64,000 nucleotides of DNA from Gnetum montanum. Its lineage: Eukaryota; Streptophyta; Gnetopsida; Gnetales; Gnetaceae. A program made the position numbers and the translations under genes. The stretch spans positions 2,024,907 to 2,088,906 of the forward strand of contig MNCI01004656.1 of NCBI GenBank assembly GCA_015680685.1, in the 5' to 3' direction. Shown one piece after another: positions 23,216-31,290 of this stretch (the first letter of the stretch is position 1; each line of letters begins with the position of its first letter). The notes below the pieces were generated by a model. It was not told the origin of the DNA and did no database searches. It worked only from the letters and a program-made list of their open reading frames with translations.

Positions 23216-23588
23216 ATGGCAATCATATAACAATGGAATGGATCTAGAGCAAACACTTGGAATGGAGCAGCGTTGAAGCAGCTATGCAAGGAGCTGGATC
23301 GATAATGCGCTTACGGATGGACAACAAAAGGCGCAATCTAGGCGTTGGCAGCAGCAAGACTCTTATCACTTCTTCTCTTCTATTTTCTCTCTCCTCTTTT
23401 CTCTCAGCTGCCAAATGGGGCCTGATGTCATTGTAATAAGGTATTCACCCTTGTTGTCATGAACACCAGTTTTTGTCAAGTCTTGTAATAAAGACCCATT
23501 CACATGTCATTCCATTAGTTCCATTTCCCTCAATAATCCCATACCTACCTAATATCATTGTAAGGAACTCGAGGACGAGTTTTCATTC
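23216..23588 (+). other. 3' untranslated region of element C, scar of the lost second coding region
   Basis: It begins with ATGGC like the second coding region of A and B and stops after four codons. The last part (CAATAATCCCATAC ... TTGTAAGGAACTCGAGGACGAG) matches the 3' end of A (CAATAATCCCATAC...TTGTAAAGGACTTG). About 2.5 kb present in A and B is therefore missing here. Confidence 0.6.
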
Positions 23589-23601
23589 AGTCATGGGGGT
23601 A
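23589..23601 (+). promoter_or_regulatory. Polypurine tract of element C
   Basis: AGTCATGGGGGTA directly abuts the 3' LTR. The wider sequence GACGAGTTTTCATTCAGTCA before it is conserved in A and B. It primes plus-strand DNA synthesis in LTR retrotransposons. Confidence 0.75.
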
Positions 23602-23967
23602 TGATGAGACGCGTTTTGCACGTGCTGCGATATCGCATCCCATGCAATATCGCGTACGCGATATCGCATCTTTCCCTGCGATATCACGTACACGATATCG
23701 CGGTCCGCTGCCATATCTATAAATAAGAGGTGGCACTCCCCTCATTCCCGAATCCTGGCTAGAAGTAGCAAAGCTCTGGCAGACTGATCACTCCAGAGTT
23801 AGAATTTTTCCCATGTGCCCGCAGTAGGAGTCCTAGAGTGAACGGCTCTTTATTCGAGCAACTTGTAACCTGAACCCAAGTTGTGTACGGAAATAAAGAC
23901 GAACTTGATTGGATAAACCTTGTAGCACATGGTTTTATTTATTGTTATTTATTTACTGCTTTCCTAG

Positions 23968-24041
23968 TGCGTACAAGTACGACTTGATTACGAGCATCTA
24001 CGGATGTGTACGGCTAATCAAGGAATCGGCTGCTTGTCGCA
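23968..24041 (+). ncRNA. Stem-loop unit 1 in the LTR (predicted structured RNA)
   Basis: Outer stem TGCG-t-ACAAG with CTTGT-CGCA (23,968-23,977 and 24,033-24,041). Middle stem CTTGATTA with TAATCAAG (23,983-23,990 and 24,015-24,022). Inner hairpin CATC(TACG)GATG (23,995-24,006) has a C(UACG)G loop, a known extra-stable type. Between outer and middle stems the constant sequences are TACGA and GAATCGGCTG. In element RNA this would lie in U5, at the 5' leader. Confidence 0.6.
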
Positions 24042-24043
24042 AC

Positions 24044-24172
24044 GCGTGAGTACGACTTGATTACGTGCATTGGACTGCTTGGTAACCTAGTAGCATATTC
24101 CAGGATCTACGCTTGGTAATCCCAGTGGTAGTTCAATGTGTATGGCTAGTCAAGGAATCGGCTGCTCATCGC
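24044..24172 (+). ncRNA. Stem-loop unit 2 in the LTR (predicted structured RNA)
   Basis: Outer stem GCG-TGAG with CTCA-t-CGC (24,044-24,050 and 24,065-plus-100 region, 24,165-24,172). Middle stem CTTGATTA with TAGTCAAG (24,056-24,063 and 24,147-24,154, one wobble). Inner stem CATTGGACT with AGTTCAATG (24,068-24,076 and 24,130-24,138, one wobble). Internal-loop sequences TACGA and GAATCGGCTG are the same as in unit 1. The inner loop is larger (53 nt) and can fold further. Confidence 0.55.
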
Positions 24173-24183
24173 TAAGCTAGAAC

Positions 24184-24258
24184 GTGTGATAAGCACGACT
24201 TAGCTACGAGCACCCACGAGTGTGTACGGCTAGCTAAGGAATCGGTTGCTTACCACAC
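24184..24258 (+). ncRNA. Stem-loop unit 3 in the LTR (predicted structured RNA)
   Basis: Outer stem GTGTG-a-TAAGC with GCTTA-c-CACAC (24,184-24,194 and 24,248-24,258; 10 pairs, one mismatch). Middle stem CTTAGCTA with TAGCTAAG (24,199-24,206 and 24,231-24,238; 8 perfect pairs). Short inner stem CAC/GTG. Compared with unit 1, three middle-stem pairs have changed on both sides together. The internal-loop sequences ACGA and GAATCGG are kept. Confidence 0.6.
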
Positions 24259-24474
24259 TTAGGCTAAATAGGTGCCTCAGTACGACCACTTCAAGCACTT
24301 GCGTTACGTGTGGTGATCCCAGTAACGATTANAGCCTGGGAAGACAACGAACGGTTAACCCCAAGTGTTTCTTGTGGCGTTAAGGCATTTAGTCTGCGGA
24401 GTTCGACCGGATCGCGCGTACACTTTCGTATTCGTATGGTTGAGTGTTGGGGTACCTCGCCACTCATCAACTAC

Positions 24475-25020
24475 CTTATTACAGATTGGATCAACTAGCA
24501 TTAGACAAACAATTAAGTAGTTAGAAAATATTTTTTCAAAGTTAGTGTTAAATTAGCACCTAACTACCACTAAAATAAGTAGTGAATTATTTGTAGCACT
24601 ACACTCACGCTAAGGTCATGCTCCAAGGCTTAACCAATTTTTGTCGTTTTAAGTGTTTATGTTGCACTCGCATTATGGTAGCACTAAGGTTGTACTTCAT
24701 AATAGTGCTGAAGTCACATTTCGTTTGCACTTCCCTTGGATTTCTCTTTTAATATACATGATGATAACACTATGACTCACAATTAGGTAGCATTGATTTA
24801 GTGGCTCATAGATAGTCAAGTCACCTTCATTGACATGAGCTCTAAAAATCCATGAATAGATCATTCTCATATTTAAATTAATATTTTTATAAGAGTATTC
24901 TACTATTCAATGCTCATCAATTGATATCGAAGCATTGATTTTAGTCTAGGATCAAATATGATAATAAGCAAAGACATTCAGAAGTATCAAATGTTAATTT
25001 ATCACATGTTTTAGTGATCT
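24475..25020 (+). repeat. Possible copia LTR end and primer site
   Basis: TTGATATCGAAGC at 24,921-24,933 resembles the copia primer site TGGTATCAGAGC (initiator Met tRNA complement) with several changes. A gag-like remnant follows on the same strand. The preceding 450 bases would then be LTR. No LTR start or partner copy was found. Confidence 0.3.
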
Positions 25021-25250
25021 AAAATGTAGAAGATGAAGATGTATGACCAGATGTTCATGTGTGCAAGGCACCTTCAAGATGTTGAAGCTTGGAACATTAT
25101 CAAACATAAGAGAAGTTATTGTAGGTCCATTCAGGAAATTTAGGATGTGTAGCAACAAGGTTCAGGAAGTAAAAGGGCATATTTTATTAGCCTTATATAC
25201 ATGAGCCTTGTCCCAACAAAATGAGATTGGCTACATGAGTTCTTTTTTGT
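25021..25250 (+). pseudogene. Ty1/copia gag remnant
   Basis: With stops, the plus strand reads like the start of copia gag: a tryptophan-poor version of the Y..W..KM signature, then KMKMYDQMFMCARHLQDVEA and WNIIKHKR where copia gags have WDIIE. It is short and decayed. Other readings are possible. Confidence 0.35.
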
Positions 25251-26269
25251 CATTCACCTCTATGAAGAGCTAGATCTTTGTTTAATGACAAGCCCTTGCT
25301 CATTTTTCATAGCAACTAAGCCCTATGACTACTAGGTATCACATCTAAAAAATGCCCTAGTAGTTAAGAAATCTAAAAAAACTCACCCATACTATTTGGA
25401 AAGGTTTTATAACCAGTTGCTAACTTGATGCTAACCCTCCTTTTGTATCTGGGCTTGAGACTAACATTAGTGGAGTTATACCTTGGCATATACTCACTTG
25501 CAAAATAAACTAATAAGTCTTAATATAACCTCTCTAATAATATCAAATTATCCTAATTAATTTAAAGCAATCCTCTAATGGTTTAGTCTTAGTAATAGTC
25601 TCACTACTAACATCATTTGTAACATATATCATACAAACTTTGGAAAAATAGGTCTTGGATATGTCTTACTACATACCATTAGACTCAATGACTGAGAGCT
25701 ATGATTTTAGCTAAATCTTCAGGTGCACATGAACTTATAACTCAAAATCCATTCTAACCTTTGTTCTTGTGAGGTGGGGGTCAATAAGGAATACCTCATT
25801 ACTACATGTAGAGGAGCATCTCAAACATCTACAATTCCCACTACTAATTGAATAAACTTGGTCATAATATAGAATGTTTTGTTTTGTTTTTCTTTCATGT
25901 TTTTATCTACAAAAGACCTTTAAAATCACTAAAATTTTCAAAAAATTCTAGCAAAATCTCATCTTGTACCAAGAATGATTCAAAATAATCATAAAATATT
26001 TAAGAGGCAAGTTGGGAAAATTTTTCACATATCTCAAAAAATTTATTAAAAAATAGATAAAATGATTTTGATATAATTTCAATATAATTTCCATTCAAAA
26101 CAAATCCAAAACTATGAAATTTAGTATAATCTCAAATTAATAAGAAAAATAATTAAATTTAAATTAAATTTAAATTATTTTTTTTTACTTTCATTCACTA
26201 AGACCTCTTGGATTTATCAAACTTGTTTTACAATTCCTTTTAGTAATTTTTTTAAAATTTATAATGTAG
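25251..26269. other. Gene-free AT-rich stretch
   Basis: No recognisable coding sequence, RNA gene or repeat termini on either strand. An AT-only run lies at about 26,150-26,185. Confidence 0.4.
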
Positions 26270-26340
26270 TGCTACCTAGTGGAATTGAACATGTCACCTA
26301 AAATTAACAAGCCAAGATTCTTACCACTAAGCTAACACTT
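26270..26340 (-). pseudogene. tRNA-like sequence (tRNA pseudogene or head of a tRNA-derived SINE)
   Basis: On the minus strand an A box TAGCTTAGTGGTAAGA (26,319-26,334) and a B box GTTCAATTCC (26,281-26,290) are spaced 44 nt apart as in a tRNA. The ends AGTGTTA and TAGCACT can form a 7-bp acceptor stem with one wobble. The D-arm pairs poorly and the anticodon arm is not clear, so it is probably not a working tRNA. A tail TACATTATAAATT follows, which would fit a SINE. Confidence 0.5.
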
Positions 26341-27465
26341 CATTATTATTAGAAAATCATGCAAGAAGTAAGAAATGAACAAAATCCATAACAAAGTAGG
26401 GCAACATCATCACAAGAAAAATTAAATATCTTTGTAGCCCTTGAAAATCTCTATCTTTTTCCTTCTACTTTTCACCCAAAACTCCAACAACATTCTCTTT
26501 CTTCCCTTCAAACTCATAAACTTTAAGCCTCCTACAAATAAAAATAAAATATTATGAAAGAATAAGGACCTATTTATAGGATAGAAGAGTCACATGTAAT
26601 GCAACACATATCACTTCCTCTACAAATACAAAAGTATGCATTTCCTGCAATAGGCATAACATAAGGAAATATGGGCATTTATTCAAAATTGTACCTATTG
26701 AGGCCAACCTCGCCCATGCTGTATGATCAACATTAACATGGTAAAAAGAAAAATCTATATAATCTTTTGTGAGTTAGCTAACTAGGTTTCATATATATTG
26801 GGTCCCATCTCTTTCAGAAGTCTAATTGATCTTCCGAAAACTAGGAAGAAACTTATTAGACTAAACATATGAGGATGATTCCCGTATCCTAATAACATTC
26901 TATCACTAGATTAAAAGAAGACACACCATTTATACCTTATTTTAACACAACATTGTTGAATCTATTTAGTACACAAATTCAAAAATTTTCAATAAAATAA
27001 TCAAGTTGATAGGATAATTCTTTTTCTTAACTTTATTATTGAAGCATTAAAAGTTATGCTTATAGGGAAGGTTTAAAGAATGAATGTATTTTGCAGTGAA
27101 ATAATTGAAACAATTAAGTTTTTTTTTATTTTAATGTAGAGAAGCCTCATTCGGTTTATGACTACCAAGTTTATAGTAAGATTATTCTAGTAATCTATGT
27201 AGCCCTATCTTTACTGGTTAAAGTATTACTCGAAATGATACAACAGAATCGCATTCAAAGTCTAATTTTAAATGAAAAGGAAAATCAAATGTTCAACTTG
27301 CCCTCAACATATAACTGATATAATGGTCTTAATTAGTTTCCCATATTTTGGCACTCTAGAATCTGCAAATTTTAAATAAAATCATAGACAAAAGCAGGTG
27401 CCTTCACTGACGCAAATTACAATTTAACAATTAACAATGACGTTTTAAAAGTAAACAGAAATTTA
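26341..27465. other. Gene-free stretch upstream of the acyltransferase fragment
   Basis: AT-rich, with no recognisable gene or repeat termini. The upstream exon or N-terminal part of the acyltransferase was searched for here and not found. Confidence 0.35.
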
Positions 27466-27469
27466 GTTT

Positions 27470-28000
27470 GGGCTTCATATCGGAAGGGCTTCGTTGGGCT
27501 GTGTGCAGAAAGAAGACAGGCAGGGGAACAGAGAGTTATACAAAACACAAGTGGACATGGACAGGCACCTTGTGTTCACGGAGCTGCCAGAAGAAGAGCA
27601 AGAGCAAAAGAGAGCAGTAGAGGAGTACATAAAGAAGCTGGAGATAACGGAGCTGGATCCATCTAAGCCGCAGTGGGAATTCCACATACCGAGCGGAGAA
27701 GCCAGAACAGTAGCAGCGTTCAAAATTCATCAGGCACTTCCAGACGGCGTATCAATACTATCTTCTACGCTTGCCATGACTCGGACCGCCGAGGATCCGT
27801 CAAGGAAGCCAAAGCTTCCCTTCAATAGAGCACCCACTGTGCCTCAGCAGAACCTCTGCGAGATGTTGCTGCTGACGCCGATGAAGGCCGTGGCGGATGT
27901 TGTGGATATGGGGCTCAGAATGCTGGGCTTCTGTTGTGACACAGTCTTCCCTCGCGCCCAAGTCATAGTAGTCACTGAAACTCAGGCCGGCGACTACTGA
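27470..28000 (+). pseudogene. WSD1-like wax ester synthase/diacylglycerol acyltransferase fragment
   Basis: The open stretch 27,494-28,000 (168 codons) resembles the N-terminal third of plant WSD1-type O-acyltransferases: VDMDRHLVF, a helix with EEYIKKLEITELDPSKPQWEF and FKIHQALPDGVSI. The active-site motif is HHxxxDG in the family. Here it reads HQALPDG, so the second, catalytic His is Gln. Full proteins have about 480 residues, and both the beginning and the C-terminal two thirds are missing (stop after TQAGDY). The enzyme would acylate long-chain alcohols for cuticular wax at the ER. The base composition is more GC-rich than the surroundings. It is a gene fragment or single surviving exon, not a working gene. 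Confidence 0.75.
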
Positions 28001-29130
28001 GAAGTGCACCTGTCACTCAAGCTCATCAAATCAATAAAAATATAAGATGGCAGCGGCAACCACAACCGCAACCGCAGAGACGTCATCACGGTAGGCGTTT
28101 CCCGGGTGGTGGACGTTACAGGGGAGAATGGCAGCGGGTGGTGAACGGCAGTTGGCGGTTGACGAGTTTCTTCTCCGCAGGCAGCTACATCAGGGGAGAA
28201 AAAAAGGGAGCGCAGTATTCTCTGAGGGCGGAAGTCTCTGGCACACAGAGAGAACCCAGATTATTTTATTTTATTTTTCTCTGTTTTCTCTCTTCTGACG
28301 CACACACAGCGGCAACCTTCTTTCTCTATCTTCTGCGGTCTTCACGTGACGGGCAGACAATGCCTTGCAGCAGTGAGAGAAAATGCGGAATGTCCATAAC
28401 CGTGTGCAGGCGCAGCAACGACGCTGGTTTTCTATTTTTTCTCTCTCACTCAAAAGGTGGTAGACGGGTGGTAGACGGCACACTAAACAAAGGTGGTCCA
28501 GCAACAGTGGTGGCAACATAAGTGTGTCAGGTTTCTTCTATGTTTCACTTACTTTCTCTCTCTATGCATAGGGACATGAACACAAAAGATCATGCTAGCA
28601 GTCACATTTCTCTTTCTTGGTCCACATGACAAACATGAAATCCATCTTCCTCTTTCTTCATCCAGTGGTGGCTACAGGCAATGTTGTGGCTACAAGCAAT
28701 GTTGTGGCAGTATCCATAACGGACCAACACCAACACTGATAAGCAGCAGCAGCATTGAGAGCAGTAAAAATTTGATTTTTATTTATTTATTTATTGTACT
28801 CTAAAATTACACAAACATTTAAATTAAATTTTTGATTATTGTACTCCGTTTATTATTGTCTTCAAAACATCATATAGCCTCTCCAACTGAGACTATTTTC
28901 AGGTTTTTGTACAAATGCCATGAACAAACAAAGAAAGAGCAAACTTGACCGAGATGGTAAAACTAAATTGGGTAAGTGGTAGAGAAACAGAGGGATGAGT
29001 GATTCAGTTTTGGTTAACATCATTTTTTTTTTAAATCATCTTAGCCAATTTATAGATATAGATATATATATATATATATATCTAAGCTAGTGGAGGGATA
29101 TGAGTAGACTTTTATTATTTTATTATTTTT
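28001..29130. other. GC-richer stretch without recognisable gene, then a TA microsatellite
   Basis: 28,050-28,530 has raised GC content and short open stretches on both strands, but none shows a known domain. It may be former genic flank of the acyltransferase. A (TA)n run (about 29,057-29,083) lies near the edge of the helicase-tail array. Confidence 0.4.
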
Positions 29131-30166
29131 TAAGTTATCATCACTATTTGCATTCCAAATAATATATACTAGTAAATATAAATTGATTAAAATAAGAGTT
29201 TATATATCTCGTATATGTTGATAAAGGAATACATTGCACAATTATTGCAACAAACATTACAGAGCTATAAAATAGGATTGAGCAAAAGGCAAAATACAAT
29301 AATAAGTGTGAACTTAATATGCTTAATCTTTTAATTGAGCAAAACTAACCTTATGTGCAATTCTACTTTCGAGATGTTTAGCATCTGAAATCTTTTTGTA
29401 TCTTTGCACATAGAAAGGTGGATGAATTTTTAAAGAATCAATGGTATTGACTCTAGAGAATGCAACAAACATTAGACCCGTAAGTTCTCTTGTGTAGCAG
29501 TTTCATGGGCTATGAGTAGAATTTAATTTTTTTTAAGTTATCATCACTATTTGCATTCCAAATAATATATACTAGTAAACATAAATTGGTTAAAATAAAA
29601 GTTTATATATTTCGTATATGTTAATGAAGAAATACATTGCACAATTATTGCAACAAACATTACAGAGCTATAACATAGGATTGAGCAAAAGACAAAATAC
29701 AATGATAAGTGTGAACTTAATATACCTAATTCTTCAATTGAGAAAAATGAACTTCCTATGCAATTCTATTTATAGATGTTTAGTATCTGAAATTTTTCTA
29801 TATCTTTGCACATGGAAAGGAGGATGAATCTCTAAAGAATCAATGGTCTTGACTCTAGATAATGCAACAAATGTTAAACCCATAAGTTCTCTTGTGGAGC
29901 GGTTTCGTGGGCTATGAGTAGAATTTAATTTTTTTTTTATTTTTTAAGTTATCATCACAATTTGCATTCCAAATAATATATACTAGTAAACATAAATTGG
30001 TTAAAACAAAATTTTATATATTTTGTATATGTTGATGAAGGAATACATTGCACAATTATTGCAACAAACATTATAGAGCTGTATAATAAGATTGAGCAAA
30101 AGGCAAAATACTATAATAAGTGTGAACTCAATATGCTTAATTCTCCAACTGAGCAAAACAGACTTC
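29131..30166 (-). repeat. Two extra tandem copies of the PIF1 helicase tail
   Basis: Units start TAAGTTATCATCAC at 29,131, 29,534 and 29,945 (about 403 and 411 bp). Each contains, on the minus strand, the last codons of the helicase (GLTFVALSRVKTIDSLEIHP in unit 2, a variant in unit 1, both followed by PPF(H/Y)VQRYKKISD) and the same 3' flank. Units 1 and 2 carry only this tail. The third unit joins the longer helicase remnant on the right. Unequal crossing-over or repeated Helitron-end capture could produce this. Confidence 0.75.
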
Positions 30167-30620
30167 TTATGCAATTCTACTTTGGAGATGTTTAACATCT
30201 GAAATCTTTTTGTATCTTCGAACATGAAAAGGAGGATGATTTTTTAAAGAATCAATGGTCTTAACTCCAGATAATGCAACAAACGTTAGACCCATAACTT
30301 CTTTTGAACCAATGTGAATAGTAGCCTTATCTAGTGTCATTCTTTGAGATTTATGAATAGTCATGGCCCATGCCAACCGTAATGGTGACTGTTGAGATGC
30401 TACTTGGACCACAGGTACAATTGGCGCATGATGAGGATTACCATTATCAAAGGCACATCTGATGTAGGAGTAAAAATCAACAATAATGTATAATGGTAAT
30501 GCAGATGACTATTTACCTTAAGGATACATAATACTATGAATCATGCCAAATGCATCATTCACCAATCCTATTTTTGGCCAAAGGTTAATTGTAAGCATTA
30601 CCCTTGTGCTTTCACATATA
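30167..30620 (-). pseudogene. PIF1-like DNA helicase C-terminal part (Helitron type)
   Basis: The minus strand reads VMLTINLWPKIGLVNDAFG, a linker, then PLRLAWAMTIHKSQRMTLDK (helicase motif VI region; the family has KSQGxTLDKA) and GLTFVALSGVKTIDSL. These are the last conserved blocks of PIF1-like helicases, the type carried by plant Helitrons. The Gly of KSQG is Arg and the Arg of LSRV is Gly, so it is inactive. A stop lies near 30,520. No Rep domain and no Helitron 5' end were found. A stand-alone PIF1 pseudogene cannot be excluded. Confidence 0.75.
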
Positions 30621-31290
30621 AGTAGAGATTGCATTACTTGTTGTAGTAGATAGTTGTTACACTACTTGTTGCAGTAGATAGTTATTGTTGTTGATCTTGA
30701 AGAAAGTGTTCTTCACCTTCTTTATTGGGACTAATAGCAACAGAATCCATGTTTCTAAAAATGCATGAATTTCAATATTACACCTCTTAATCTTGGAACA
30801 TGATGCCTAAGTTCAATATTTTTAAATACTGCATCACATCGTAATCGTCATCACCTTAACCATTGCCATGATCATAAGCATCATTGTAATCATAATCATC
30901 ATAATTTATAATAATAATAAATATTTATTATTACTGTAATCGTAACCATCACCATTTATAATAATAATAAATGTTTAATATTATCCACCATTTATAATAA
31001 TAAATATTCATTATTACCCACGTCGGGCCCTACACATGAGGGAATACGAAGAGATGAATAGGGAGCCCAAGGGTCGAGGGGCATCAATTGAATAGAGATT
31101 TGACTCCCCTCTAGTGACTCTTTGGCTTCCTTGCATGTAGTGTGTGCATGTAAGGAAATACAAAGAGATAAATTGGAAGCTTAGGGATTAGGGGACATTA
31201 ATCGAGTAGAGATTCAACTCCCTTGCATTGATTCTTTAGCTTCCATGCATGTGGTGCATGCAAGTGAGGAAATACAAAAAGATCAAACGA
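30621..31290. repeat. AT-rich and 113-bp tandem repeats
   Basis: About 30,895-31,015 has a unit built on CATTTATAATAATAATAAAT(A/G)TTTA repeated about three times. About 31,040-31,290 has a unit of about 113 bp (GAATACGAAGAGATGAA...GACTCCC(C/T)T...TGACTCTTTGGCTTCC(T/A)TGCATGTAG) present twice with a partial third copy. No coding sequence. Confidence 0.6.

Larger units (their letters stand above)
17223..24469 (+). mobile_element. Element C: LTR retrotransposon with gag and dead protease, no pol (TR-GAG type)
   Basis: Complete insertion flanked by a perfect 5-bp duplication ACTAC (17,218-17,222 and 24,470-24,474). The LTRs begin TGATGAG and end CTCATCA, a 7-bp terminal inverted repeat. Gag and a protease-like region lie in one frame (18,866-21,418). 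The remaining 2.2 kb before the 3' LTR encode no RT, RNase H or integrase. Non-autonomous elements with only gag are known in plants as TR-GAG. The zinc-knuckle form and the primer sites of its relatives A and B point to descent from the Athila lineage. A 759-base gap hides the end of the 5' LTR, the primer site and the leader. Confidence 0.9.
23602..24469 (+). repeat. 3' LTR of element C
   Basis: 868 bp, TGATGAG...CTCATCA. U3 carries five CGATATCG-type palindromes (23,621-23,705). TATAAATA is at 23,718-23,725 and the poly(A) signal AAATAAAG is near 23,900. The downstream part (U5, about 545 nt) holds three related stem-loops and is unusually rich in CpG for a transposon. The CpG content suggests a fairly recent insertion or a constrained sequence. 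One N at 24,332 marks a join. Confidence 0.92.

Noticed and set aside
29040-29130. Helitron 3' end (hairpin and CTAG) next to the TA run
   Set aside because: CTAG is present, but the hairpin is just the (TA)n run and no matching 5' TC end was found.
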